In this document: in pieces, positions 26,374-36,255 of the stretch
How the letters are laid out: the number at the start of each line of letters is the position of its first letter
Numbering within the stretch: position 1 is the first letter of the stretch
From: Pararhizobium qamdonense
Lineage (GTDB): Bacteria; Pseudomonadota; Alphaproteobacteria; Rhizobiales; Rhizobiaceae
Direction of reading: 5' to 3'
Assembly: GCF_029277445.1 (NCBI RefSeq)
Contig: NZ_CP119566.1
Coordinates: 2,172,001-2,236,000, forward strand
DNA: 64,000 nucleotides
Notes under the pieces: model-generated
The model's database searches: none
Seen by the model: only the letters and a program-made list of their open reading frames with translations
What the model was told of the DNA's origin: nothing
Position numbers and translations under genes: made by a program

Positions 26374-26838
26374 GTGCTGGACGAAAGAGACCGGAAGATT
26401 CTGTCATTGCTGCAGGAGGATGCGAGCCTGTCGGTTGGCGACCTCGCCGACAGGGTCAGCCTGTCGATCTCCGCCTGTTCCCGCCGCATCCAGCGGCTGG
26501 AGGAGACCGGTTATGTCGCCCGCCGGATCGCGGTTCTCGATCGCGACCGGATGGGTGTCCCAACCACGGTATTTGCGCTCATCAAGACCGCGCACCATTC
26601 CGACGACTGGATCGACATCTTTCGCAAGGTGATCGCCGATATTCCCGAGATCGTCGAAGCGCACCGGCTGACCGGCAATTACGATTATATCCTCAAGGTC
26701 GTCCTGCCGCGCGTCGAACATTACGATGTCATCTACAAGCAGATCGTCCGCAAGGTCGAACTGTTCGATGTCTCGGCCTCGATTTCGATGGAAATCCTCA
26801 AGAGTGGCATGTCGGTGCCGGTCGAATATGCGCGATAG
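26374..26838 (+). CDS. Lrp/AsnC-family transcriptional regulator
   Basis: A 154-residue regulator: N-terminal HTH ('LDERDRKILSLLQEDASLSVGDLADRVSLS', 'SRRIQRLEETGYVARRIAVLD') and C-terminal RAM amino acid-sensing domain ('EIVEAHRLTGNYDYILKVVLP', with the conserved G-x-x-D-Y). The start is GTG at 26374, with GGGGAGAG upstream; an in-frame TTG at 26341 has no ribosome site. It is divergent from the racemase and may control it. Confidence 0.9.
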   Translation: MLDERDRKILSLLQEDASLSVGDLADRVSLSISACSRRIQRLEETGYVARRIAVLDRDRMGVPTTVFALIKTAHHSDDWIDIFRKVIADIPEIVEAHRLTGNYDYILKVVLPRVEHYDVIYKQIVRKVELFDVSASISMEILKSGMSVPVEYAR

Positions 26839-26949
26839 ATGCCGATAGAGTTACCCGGCCGGACGGAGCAGGGGTGTCATGCCGAAAGTGCAGTTGTATA
26901 TCTCCCGTGCAAGCTTAGAGATTAGACTGAAAAAACAGGAGATCGGATC

Positions 26950-28245
26950 ATGCCGCAGGATAGTCTTCACCATGTCGTCGTCATCGGTGGCGGGTTCGGC
27001 GGATTGCAGCTGGTCAAGGATCTCAAGGGTGCGCCCGTCAGGATCACCCTGATCGACCGGCGCAATCATCACCTTTTCCAGCCGCTGCTCTATCAGGTCG
27101 CGACGACGCTGCTGGCCACATCCGAGATCGCCTGGCCGATCCGGCGGCTGTTCCGCGACAGGCCGGAGGTGACGACGCTTCTGGCTGCGGTGGAAAGCGT
27201 CGATCCGGTGGCCAGGACCCTGGCACTGGATGGCGGCGAGACCATCGCTTACGACACGCTTGTTCTGGCGACAGGGGCGACGCATGCCTATTTCGGCCAT
27301 GACGAATGGGAGCCCGTGGCGCCGGGTTTGAAGACGCTTGAGGATGCGACCACCATCCGTCGCCGTCTGCTGCTTGCCTTCGAGCAGGCCGAGCTGGAGA
27401 CAGATGCCGAGGCGCAGGCCGCGCTCCTGACCTTCACCATTGTCGGTGCCGGGCCAACCGGCGTCGAGCTTGCGGGGATTATTGCAGAGCTTGCGCACGT
27501 CACCCTGCCGCAGGAGTTCCGCAATATCGATACGCGCAAGACGCGGGTGATCCTTGTCGAGGCGGGGCCGAGGGTCCTGGCGAGCTTTGCCGAGGAATTG
27601 TCCGTTTACGCGCAGGGTGCGCTCGAAAAGCTCGGTGTCGAGGTGCATACCGGCGAGCGGGTGACGGACTGCAGCGCGCAGGGCGTGATGATCGGCGAGC
27701 GGTTCCTCGGCAGCCGGACGATCGTCTGGGCAGCCGGCGTCCAGGCTTCACCTGCAGCCAAGTGGCTCAATGTTGCGGCCGACAAGGCGGGCCGCGTCAT
27801 CGTCGAAAAGAACCTTGGCGCACCTGGTCTTGCCGATGTTTTTGTGGTCGGCGATACCGCCTCCGTCATTCAAGACGACGGCAAGCCGGTGCCGGGGATT
27901 GCGCCGGCCGCCAAGCAGCAGGGCGCCTATGTGGCCGGGGTCATCAAGGCGCGGCTGGCGGGGAAGCCCAATTTCCCCCCCTTCCGCTACCGCCATCAGG
28001 GCAGTCTTGCAACGATCGGGCGGCGCTCGGCGATCATCGATTTCGGCCGGTTCAAGCTGAAGGGCGCGCTCGCCTGGTGGATCTGGGGCCTTGCCCATAT
28101 CTACTTCCTGATTGGCACCCGCAGCCGCTTCGTCGTCGCGTGGAGCTGGCTGTGGATCTATCTCAGCGGCCAGCATACCGCCCGGCTGATCACGCAGAAG
28201 GAAACGCTGCCGGCGCCGCCAGCCGGGAATGATCAGGGCAGATAG
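26950..28245 (+). CDS. ndh: type II NADH dehydrogenase (NDH-2)
   Basis: A 431-residue peripheral membrane flavoprotein passing electrons from NADH to quinone without proton pumping. The FAD motif is 'HVVVIGGGFGGLQLVKDL' (residues 7-24), then 'DRRNHHLFQPLLYQVAT', the NADH-binding 'FTIVGAGPTGVELAGIIAEL' (about 161-180) and 'VFVVGDTA'. The C-terminal part 'SRFVVAWSWLWIYL' is hydrophobic and membrane-attaching. The ATG follows an AGGAGAT sequence. It is followed by a strong hairpin and a convergent gene. Confidence 0.93.
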   Translation: MPQDSLHHVVVIGGGFGGLQLVKDLKGAPVRITLIDRRNHHLFQPLLYQVATTLLATSEIAWPIRRLFRDRPEVTTLLAAVESVDPVARTLALDGGETIAYDTLVLATGATHAYFGHDEWEPVAPGLKTLEDATTIRRRLLLAFEQAELETDAEAQAALLTFTIVGAGPTGVELAGIIAELAHVTLPQEFRNIDTRKTRVILVEAGPRVLASFAEELSVYAQGALEKLGVEVHTGERVTDCSAQGVMIGERFLGSRTIVWAAGVQASPAAKWLNVAADKAGRVIVEKNLGAPGLADVFVVGDTASVIQDDGKPVPGIAPAAKQQGAYVAGVIKARLAGKPNFPPFRYRHQGSLATIGRRSAIIDFGRFKLKGALAWWIWGLAHIYFLIGTRSRFVVAWSWLWIYLSGQHTARLITQKETLPAPPAGNDQGR

Positions 28246-28274
28246 CCGCGACACAGATGAGATATTGCGGGTTG

Positions 28275-28299
28275 CGGCCATCCGGATGCCGGATGGCCG
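28275..28299. terminator. perfect hairpin between convergent genes
   Basis: CGGCCATCCGG (28275-28285) pairs perfectly with CCGGATGGCCG (28289-28299) around a three-base loop. It lies 30 bases after the ndh stop and 14 before the end of the convergent reductase gene. No T-run follows on either strand, so it is a possible rather than a clear terminator. Confidence 0.5.
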
Positions 28300-28312
28300 A
28301 AGCATCGTTGGA

Positions 28313-29368
28313 TTACGGAATGATCCGCTGGGCACGCATCTCGCGAAATACCGACAGGAACATCTCGTCGGTCTGCACGTAGTCGTGAAAGCCCAGCCGC
28401 CGTGCCTTGCTGCCATCGGCAAAGAAATCGTAGTTCCAGCTGAACACCGCATCGCCGAAACCCCAGGACGAGACGGCTTCATAGGGGTGATCGGCAAGCC
28501 GGTATTTTTCCTTCATTGCCTGCCAGAGTGCGGCTTTGTCCGCCATCACCCCATGGAGCGACATCGGCAGCGGTGCCGCCGTTTCCATGTCGAAGAAGCG
28601 GGCGATCTTCGGCCACATCTCGTTCCAGCGGAACAGGTCGCCATTGGTGATGTTGAAGGCCTGGTTGGCGCATTGTGGATGGGTGGCGGCCCAGACGGTT
28701 GCCCTCGCCAGAAGGCCGGCATCGGTCATTTCGAGCAGCGTATCGTAGGCGCCGGGCTTGCCGGGGAAGCGCAGGGGCAGGCCGAGCTCCTTTGACATCG
28801 CCGCATAGAGCCCGATCACCATCGCCAGGTTCATTGGATTGCCGGTGGCGGTGCCGATGACGACGGAGGGGCGCAGCGCCGACCAGGTCCAGGACTTGCC
28901 CTGTTGCTGCTTTTGCAAAAACGCCTGCTGGTCCATGTTGAATTCCGGGGGCATGTGATTGTCTTCGTCTTCGCGGGCCGGCGTCTTGAAGGGGCCGAGA
29001 TGGGCGCCGTAGACCTTGTAACCCTGCATCAGGCTGACATGGGCGAGGTTCGACGCCACCTGTTCGATGGCGGTGACGGCATTGACCAGCATGGCGAGAT
29101 TGGGCGCGACCAGCGCCGCGAAGGTCGGGCGCTCCTGGTAGGCAGTGTAGAAAACATGAGTCACGCCCATGAGATCGGCGAGTTTGTTCAAGCAATCTGT
29201 GGGATCGAGCAGATCGACGGAAATATGCCGGATCTTCCCGGTCGATTGCCCGCCGCGCCGCGACAGGCCGATTACCGACCAATCGTCCAATGTTTCGAGA
29301 TGCCGGGCGAGATTGCCGCCGATGACGCCGTTGGCGCCGACGATGAGGGCGGTTTTGTGCAGGTCCAT
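28313..29368 (-). CDS. SDR-family NAD(P)-dependent oxidoreductase, PRISE-like
   Basis: A 351-residue extended short-chain dehydrogenase. The cofactor motif is 'ALIVGANGVIGGNLARHL' (G-x-N-G-x-x-G). Segments 'VTHVFYTAYQ', 'MLVNAVTAIEQ', 'VSLMQGYKVYGAHLGPFKTPA' and 'WSALRPSVVIG' match the progesterone 5-beta-reductase/iridoid synthase-like (PRISE) group, which reduces activated double bonds of enones; the Tyr and Lys of that group are in YKVYG. The real substrate is unknown. A LysR-type regulator is divergent from it. Confidence 0.88.
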   Translation of the reverse strand: MDLHKTALIVGANGVIGGNLARHLETLDDWSVIGLSRRGGQSTGKIRHISVDLLDPTDCLNKLADLMGVTHVFYTAYQERPTFAALVAPNLAMLVNAVTAIEQVASNLAHVSLMQGYKVYGAHLGPFKTPAREDEDNHMPPEFNMDQQAFLQKQQQGKSWTWSALRPSVVIGTATGNPMNLAMVIGLYAAMSKELGLPLRFPGKPGAYDTLLEMTDAGLLARATVWAATHPQCANQAFNITNGDLFRWNEMWPKIARFFDMETAAPLPMSLHGVMADKAALWQAMKEKYRLADHPYEAVSSWGFGDAVFSWNYDFFADGSKARRLGFHDYVQTDEMFLSVFREMRAQRIIP

Positions 29369-29463
29369 GACAGTCTCCTATGTGTCGATGGATCAGATAT
29401 GGACGCGCGCCGATTTGAGAACTAGACAACGGTAAGGCATAGGATTTGTGAGGTGACGGCACA

Positions 29464-30369
29464 ATGGCGCGGCTGGATATCAATCGTTCCGGCGAGATGG
29501 AAGTGTTCGTGCGGGTGGTCGATCTCGGCGGCTTCTCGGCCGCCGCCCGTGATTTTGCCATGACGCCGTCTGCGGTCAGCAAACTGGTGACGCGGCTGGA
29601 AACCCGGCTGAACGCGCGCCTGGTCAACCGCTCGACGCGCAAGCTGCAGCTGACGCCGGAAGGCTGCCGCTACTACGAACATGGCGTGCAGGTTCTGGCC
29701 AATCTCGATGAGGCGGAGCGGGCGGCTGCTACCCCCGACAGCCCGAGCGGCCGCATTCGCGTCAGCACCAATGTGCCATTTGCCCGCCACATGCTTTTGC
29801 CGGTGCTTCCCGAATTCCTGGCGCAGTTTCCCGAGGTCTCGCTCGACCTGTCGCTCACCGATCACGTCGTCGATCTACTTGACGATCGCACTGATGTCGC
29901 CGTGCGGGCGGGGCCGCTTAAGAGTTCGGCGCTGATGGCGCGCAGGCTTGGTGCCGTGAAGATGCATATCACTGCCGCACCCGCCTATCTCGAACGCAAG
30001 GGCATGCCCCGGCATCCCGGCGATCTGGCTGATCACAATCTGCTCGGTCCGAACTATGTCCGCGCAAGCGGCGGCTGGCCATTCTGCATCGATGGCGTGG
30101 ACCGGGTGATCAAGCCGGTGGGCAGCATCCAGGCGAGCGATGGCGAGGCGTTGCGGGAATTGGCGCTGTCGGGCGCCGGGTTAGCGCGGCTTGCGGATTT
30201 TCAGGTGCGGCGCGATTTCGCGGAAGGCCGGCTGGTCCCTGTTCTGCAGGTGTTTACGGCATCAGACAGCGAAGAGGTGCACGCGATCTTTCTCGGGCAG
30301 GGCGGCCATATGCCGGCGCGGGTGCGGGTGTTTCTCGATTTCCTAGCCGAACGCTGCCGGGTTGGATGA
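29464..30369 (+). CDS. LysR-family transcriptional regulator
   Basis: A 301-residue regulator with an N-terminal winged HTH ('MEVFVRVVDLGGFSAAARDFAMTPSAVSKLVTRLE', residues 12-46 in range) and a C-terminal periplasmic-binding-like effector domain ('GRIRVSTNVPFARHMLLPVL', 'DVAVRAGPL', 'LLGPNYV'). It belongs to the common rhizobial group of single-substrate LysR proteins. It diverges from the PRISE-like reductase over a 95-base spacer, and so most likely controls it. Confidence 0.93.
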   Translation: MARLDINRSGEMEVFVRVVDLGGFSAAARDFAMTPSAVSKLVTRLETRLNARLVNRSTRKLQLTPEGCRYYEHGVQVLANLDEAERAAATPDSPSGRIRVSTNVPFARHMLLPVLPEFLAQFPEVSLDLSLTDHVVDLLDDRTDVAVRAGPLKSSALMARRLGAVKMHITAAPAYLERKGMPRHPGDLADHNLLGPNYVRASGGWPFCIDGVDRVIKPVGSIQASDGEALRELALSGAGLARLADFQVRRDFAEGRLVPVLQVFTASDSEEVHAIFLGQGGHMPARVRVFLDFLAERCRVG

Positions 30370-30383
30370 GGTCGCCCTGCTCA

Positions 30384-30695
30384 TCAAGGCTTCAGGCGTT
30401 TGCAGTCGAACATGTCGCCGCTGGCCATCGACAGCCATTGCATCGACGTTGGCGTGACGCTTGAAAGGCCGATCTGGTAGTTGCCGTCGAAGGAGAGGAT
30501 ATAGTTGCCGTCCTGCTTTTCGACCTTGCGGATCGGCATCGGCCCTTCGCCGGCATCGTAGCTATCCGCCGTGAAGCTGAAGGTCGCGACGCCGCAATCC
30601 CAGCGTCCGGCATAGGGCGCGTCTCCGGCGGCAAGCACCGGCGTCGTGGTGGCAAGGGCAATGACGGCTATCGACGCGATCATATCAAGGCGCAT
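30384..30695 (-). CDS. small secreted protein of unknown function
   Basis: A 103-residue protein with a signal peptide (residues 1-22, ...TTTPVLAAGDA). The mature part 'YAGRWDCGVATFSFTADSYDAG' and 'NYILSFDGNYQIGL' has a beta-rich look and two Cys (in WDCGVA and FDCKRL) that could pair in the periplasm. No family was recognised. The ATG at 30695 has GGGGGAAAA upstream. It lies 17 bases after another small secreted protein gene and probably forms an operon with it. Confidence 0.75.
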   Translation of the reverse strand: MRLDMIASIAVIALATTTPVLAAGDAPYAGRWDCGVATFSFTADSYDAGEGPMPIRKVEKQDGNYILSFDGNYQIGLSSVTPTSMQWLSMASGDMFDCKRLKP

Positions 30696-30712
30696 GGTTT
30701 TCCCCCAAGCGT

Positions 30713-31162
30713 TCAATTGTTGATGCTGATCACGGCCCAGTGGGACGAACTGCAATCACCGGTGTCGCAGACATTGCTCATCCACACGGCACCATCGGCC
30801 AGCATCACGCCGTCGCTGTTGACGAAGAGTTGGGCGAAGCTCTGGCCGGCGACCGCATCGCGGGTATCCTGCGTCACCAGCGAGTCGAAATTCTCGATGA
30901 AATCATCGGCGTTCTGGATCTCGTAGCTTTCGCCATTGGCCGCCACCCGCAGCGGATATTCGGCAAGCCCGGCGATCGTTGCCGCATCATCATTGCCCAT
31001 CGCTTCCACGAGGCTCAGCAGCGGTTCGCTGAGATCTCCGGCATTGCCATGCAGGGATTCGATTCGGTTATAGACCTCCTCATCGGATTGAGCGGTGGCG
31101 GCTACGGGGAAGAAGGCAAGCGTCGCCGACAGGAGCAGGGCTGATATGGGCAGGCGGGGCAT
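30713..31162 (-). CDS. small secreted protein of unknown function
   Basis: A 149-residue protein with a clear signal peptide (1-24, ...FPVAATAQSDE). The mature part begins with an acidic helical stretch ('EEVYNRIESLHGNAGDLSEPLLSLVEAM'), then 'LAEYPLRVAANGESYEIQNADDFIENFDSLV' and ends with 'SNVCDTGDCSSSHWAVISINN', which has two Cys five apart. The overall form recalls small SnoaL/NTF2-like periplasmic proteins, but this is only an impression. It is first of two secreted-protein genes on this strand. Confidence 0.78.
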   Translation of the reverse strand: MPRLPISALLLSATLAFFPVAATAQSDEEVYNRIESLHGNAGDLSEPLLSLVEAMGNDDAATIAGLAEYPLRVAANGESYEIQNADDFIENFDSLVTQDTRDAVAGQSFAQLFVNSDGVMLADGAVWMSNVCDTGDCSSSHWAVISINN

Positions 31163-31402
31163 GAAAACTCCGGGCTATGGTGTGTCTGAGGCCGCACACT
31201 AGCCGAGCATACCCCGAAACGGAACGGGACCTGATGGCGCTGAGGTGTCCATTTTTGGGGCTGGCGGTGATTATTCTTTCGACCTTGAGGGGGTTGCTTC
31301 TGTTTGCGGTGTGGAGGGTTTGTTTGCGCTTTCTCTGCTTCCTCAAATTCCCTTGTAAACGGGGTTGACCGGTCCAGTTCTTTGCGGCATAAGCGGCGAA
31401 CC

Positions 31403-31416
31403 GTACCGTACGGTAC
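31403..31416. promoter_or_regulatory. palindromic candidate TetR operator
   Basis: GTACCGTACGGTAC is a perfect 14-bp palindrome, ending 20 bases before the start codon of the TetR-family gene. Position and symmetry fit autoregulation by that protein. Confidence 0.55.
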
Positions 31417-31435
31417 TGTAAATGAGGACGATTTC

Positions 31436-33155
<1,720 letters not shown>

Positions 33156-33200
33156 TATTGCTGCAAAGCAAAATTAGTGTATTGCACTTGCGTAATACTG

Positions 33201-33235
33201 AAGAGGCCGGGGCTATCTCCCGGCCTCTTTCGTTT
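33201..33235 (+). terminator. rho-independent terminator of ilvC
   Basis: AAGAGGCCGGG (33201-33211) pairs with CCCGGCCTCTT (33219-33229) around a seven-base loop; T-rich sequence TCGTTTTT follows. It lies 45 bases after the ilvC stop codon. Confidence 0.88.
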
Positions 33236-33298
33236 TTACAAGTAATATTTGGAAAATTGCCAGTTTAGGAGTATTCTATTCGCCAGGAGGATACTGCT

Positions 33299-33400
33299 AT
33301 GACAACGTTCTTCTATCATTTCGCCATGTTCGACGCTTTCATCGTGGGTGCCATCGTGCTCCTGATCGGATTGAGCATGGTCGGGCATCACGAAGCCTGA
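33299..33400 (+). CDS. 33-residue single-span membrane protein
   Basis: A short ORF starting MTTFFYHFAMFDAFIV and ending GLSMVGHHEA. Residues about 9-28 are hydrophobic and long enough to cross the membrane once, leaving a short His-containing tail. The ribosome site is ideal: AGGAGG at 33285-33290, eight bases before the ATG. It lies between the ilvC terminator and the convergent dehydrogenase gene and is probably transcribed on its own. No family was recognised. The strong ribosome site plus a clean hydrophobic stretch are the reasons for calling it. Confidence 0.6.
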   Translation: MTTFFYHFAMFDAFIVGAIVLLIGLSMVGHHEA

Positions 33401-33437
33401 AAACCTTATCGCCTTTGTCCGTCTCTAAGGGACGGTC

Positions 33438-34448
33438 CTAATAGGTGATGACGAAGCGGCCGGCGGCCTTGCCTTGGTCGAGTTCGCTCAGCGCGCGTGA
33501 AACGCCGTCGAGAGCGATCGGCACGATGTCATTCTCCAGCGGTTTCGCAGCGTGAAGGTCGACGACCGCGCGCATCTCTTCGCGTGTTCCCACGCTCGTT
33601 CCCGTGATGACGACGCCGGTTGCCGTCAGCCATTCCTGGCTGACCGGGACAGGGTCCGGCACCAATGCTGCCGCGACGATACGGCCGCGTGGCCGGATCG
33701 CTGCTATCATCGGCGCCCAGGTTGCGGCGGTGGGGGCGAAGTTGATGCAGACATGGCTTTTATACTGTGGCGTACCCAGCGTTTCCGTCAGCGCAGCGTC
33801 GGCGAGCAGGGTGAGGGCTGCACCGTAGCGGCTTGCAAGCTCAAGCTTGGCCGGATCCCGGTCGATGGCGATGACGCGTGCGCCAAGCCTGGCAGCAATC
33901 TGAACCGCGTAGAGGCCAAGGCCGCCGCAGCCAAAGATGGCACAGGTTTCGCCAGAGCGAAGGCCTGAGCGTTTCACCGCGCCATAGGCGGTCACCCCGG
34001 CGCACATGATCGGTGCCAGCGCCACCGGATCGAGGCCATCCGGCAGCGGGACCGCATAGGCGGCATCGGCGATCACATATTCGGCAAAGGCGCCCGGCAC
34101 ATTCAGGCCATGCGCCCGCTGGTTCTGGCAAAAGGATTCCATGCCATCCGCGCATTCGTCGCAATGGCAGCAGGTATCATGCAGCCAGGGCACGCCGGCG
34201 CTGGCGCCGATCTGCCAGCCGGCGACGCCCGGCCCGGTGGCAAGGACGGTGCCGACACCCTCATGGCCGAGGATGAAGGGAACGGGATCGGATGGCGGGC
34301 GGACATGCCCTTTCCAGATATGCACATCCGAGTGGCAGACGCCGCAGGCCTTCAGCTTGACGAGGATCTGGCCGGGGCCGGGTCTCGGGACGGGGACTTT
34401 GCGCTGCTGCAGCGGCGCGTCATAAGCTTCAAGCACCGCCGCGTTCAT
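33438..34448 (-). CDS. zinc-dependent alcohol dehydrogenase (MDR family)
   Basis: A 336-residue medium-chain dehydrogenase. Catalytic zinc ligands are in CGVCHSD and GHEG; the structural zinc loop is CCHCDECADGMESFC; the NAD-binding motif is 'CAIFGCGGLGLYAVQIA'. The start is taken as ATG at 34448 (MNAAVLEAYD), which matches the family N-terminus and has CAGGA just upstream. GTG at 34469, which would overlap the choX stop by 4 bases, is the alternative. It follows choX in an operon, so oxidation of an alcohol linked to choline use is possible but not shown. Confidence 0.92.
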   Translation of the reverse strand: MNAAVLEAYDAPLQQRKVPVPRPGPGQILVKLKACGVCHSDVHIWKGHVRPPSDPVPFILGHEGVGTVLATGPGVAGWQIGASAGVPWLHDTCCHCDECADGMESFCQNQRAHGLNVPGAFAEYVIADAAYAVPLPDGLDPVALAPIMCAGVTAYGAVKRSGLRSGETCAIFGCGGLGLYAVQIAARLGARVIAIDRDPAKLELASRYGAALTLLADAALTETLGTPQYKSHVCINFAPTAATWAPMIAAIRPRGRIVAAALVPDPVPVSQEWLTATGVVITGTSVGTREEMRAVVDLHAAKPLENDIVPIALDGVSRALSELDQGKAAGRFVITY

Positions 34449-34465
34449 GAAATCCTGGATAACGC

Positions 34466-35407
34466 TCACGGCTGAAGCCCCAGAGCAGCCTGCACTGCGG
34501 CAAGGGCGGGCGCGCCGTCGAAGGTGGTGACGCCGGCAAGCCAGCCGTTAAGCTTCTCCGGATGGTCCTTGATCATCTGCTTGGCAGCGTCTTCGGCAGA
34601 CAAACCCTTGTTCGAAATCAGGTCCATGCCGACATTTTCATAAGTGAGGTCGAACACCAGATTGGCAAACAGCTTGGCCGCATTCGGGCATTCCGCCGCA
34701 TAACCGCCACGGGCAATGGTGCGCACCGTCGCGCCGCCGAAATTCGGACCATATTCCTTGTCGCCGCCGGAGAGGTAGGTGAGGTCATACATCAGGTTCA
34801 TCGGGTGGGGTTCCCAGCCGAGGAACACGACCCAATCCTTGGTCTTTGCCGTCTTGGCAACTTGCATCAGCATGGCCGCTTCGCTGGATTCGACCACTTC
34901 CCAACCGGCGAGCTGGTGGTTTCCGGCGGTGATCATGTCGAGCAGCGGCTGGTTCGATCCCGGTTCGATCCCATAGATTTTCCGGTTGAACTTATCGGCA
35001 TGGGCGGCGAGATCGTCATAGGATTTGACGCCGGCCGCAGCGACATAGGTCGGGACCGCAAGGGTGAATTTGGCGCCTTCGAGATTGGTGGCCAGCGGCT
35101 CCACCGACTTGTCGTCGAAATAGGCCTTGAACTGCTCGTCCTGGACCGGCCGCCAATTGCCGAGGAAAATATCGAGCTGCTTGCCCTTGAGCATTTCATA
35201 GGTCACGTTGAGGCCAAGAAGCGTCTGGGTGGGCTGGTAGCCGAGCGCCGTCAGCATGACGGCCGCTGTGGTGTTGGTCAGCGAGATATCCGTCCAGCCC
35301 AGATCCGACATGCGCACGGCGCGGCAGGATTCCGCCTCTGCGGCATGGGCCGAAAGCGGCAACAGGGTTGCGCCGAGCGCGGCGAGAGCAAGCTTGCATG
35401 CGTTCAT
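34466..35407 (-). CDS. choX: choline ABC transporter substrate-binding protein ChoX-like
   Basis: A 313-residue periplasmic binding protein with a signal peptide (1-22, ...PLSAHAAEAES). It resembles rhizobial ChoX: aromatic residues of the choline cage are recognisable in 'DLGWTDISLTN', 'IFLGNWRPVQDE' and 'WVVFLGWEPHPMN'. It would deliver choline to a membrane transporter. No permease or ATPase gene (choW/choV) is next to it, which is odd; the neighbours are an alcohol dehydrogenase and, divergent, a BetI-like regulator. The ATG at 35407 has GGGGA at good spacing; ATG at 35413 is too close to it. Confidence 0.88.
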   Translation of the reverse strand: MNACKLALAALGATLLPLSAHAAEAESCRAVRMSDLGWTDISLTNTTAAVMLTALGYQPTQTLLGLNVTYEMLKGKQLDIFLGNWRPVQDEQFKAYFDDKSVEPLATNLEGAKFTLAVPTYVAAAGVKSYDDLAAHADKFNRKIYGIEPGSNQPLLDMITAGNHQLAGWEVVESSEAAMLMQVAKTAKTKDWVVFLGWEPHPMNLMYDLTYLSGGDKEYGPNFGGATVRTIARGGYAAECPNAAKLFANLVFDLTYENVGMDLISNKGLSAEDAAKQMIKDHPEKLNGWLAGVTTFDGAPALAAVQAALGLQP

Positions 35408-35517
35408 ATCCATTCCCCTTTTTTTAGCTATTGCTCGAAACGATAGGTCAACAATATTTTTTGTCAAAATAAAAATTTGTTAGAGCGTACAAAAAATCTT
35501 TCAGATATTGAAAACGC

Positions 35518-36153
35518 ATGAGCGCACAACCGAAAAAGCAGAAGAAACGCATCGAGGAAATCCGCCGCATCGAGCTGATCGAGGCGGCCTACCGGATTTT
35601 TATCAAGGATGGGCTTAAAGGACTGACGACCACGCGCATATGCCAGGAGGCTGGCATGTCGCAGGGGATTCTGACCTATTATTTCAAGGACAAGGACGAG
35701 GTCCTGTTCGAGATGGTCCGCCATGCAAACCGCATCCTGATGGACGATGTGGTCGTGCGGCTGCGCGGTGCAGTTACCCGCTGGGACCGGATCATTGCGG
35801 TGATCGACGGTAATTTTCCGGAAAGCCGGTTCGAGCGCACCACGGCCAATGCCTGGGTTTCGTTTTACGCGGCAGCTGGGCATAATGCGCGCTATGCCCG
35901 GCTGCAAAGGCTGTTTTACCGGCGGCTTCATTCCAATCTGGCATCTGCGCTGGTGCCTGCGGTGGAGCGGGCTGCAATCGATCCGTTCGTGCTCGGTTTT
36001 GCCGCCATGCTGGATGGCATATGGCTGCGGCGCGGACATTCGGAAGAGGATATCAGCCTGTCGCAGGGCAAGCAGTTGCTGACATGCTACACGCAGAATA
36101 GTCTGGGCACCGCCGCTGTCGAGCGCCTGAAGGCGCTGCCGGTGGCCGGCTGA
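35518..36153 (+). CDS. TetR-family regulator, BetI-like
   Basis: A 211-residue repressor-type protein. The N-terminus has a basic tail (QPKKQKKRIEEIRR) and the HTH 'LIEAAYRIFIKDGLKGLTTTRICQEAGMS', 'GILTYYFKDKDEVLFEM' (G-x-L-x-Y-Y-F-x-x-K is the TetR signature). The C-terminal half 'NAWVSFYAAAGHNARYARLQRLFYRRL' resembles BetI, the choline-sensing repressor of betaine synthesis. It is divergent from the choX-like gene across a 110-base AT-rich spacer, which supports a role in choline-dependent control. Confidence 0.85.
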   Translation: MSAQPKKQKKRIEEIRRIELIEAAYRIFIKDGLKGLTTTRICQEAGMSQGILTYYFKDKDEVLFEMVRHANRILMDDVVVRLRGAVTRWDRIIAVIDGNFPESRFERTTANAWVSFYAAAGHNARYARLQRLFYRRLHSNLASALVPAVERAAIDPFVLGFAAMLDGIWLRRGHSEEDISLSQGKQLLTCYTQNSLGTAAVERLKALPVAG

Positions 36154-36255
36154 TCGCAGAAAATGCATCTTCACGCCTCAGCATAGGTCAGCATTATTGA
36201 CTTAATAGGCGCGGCGTGATGTGCTCCGCAAAAAGCATAATCTGAGGAAACTTCC

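Noticed and set aside
33185..33298. possible CRISPR or riboswitch in the ilvC downstream region
   Set aside because: Only a terminator and an AT-rich leader for the 33-residue ORF are visible; no repeat units anywhere in the window resemble a CRISPR array.
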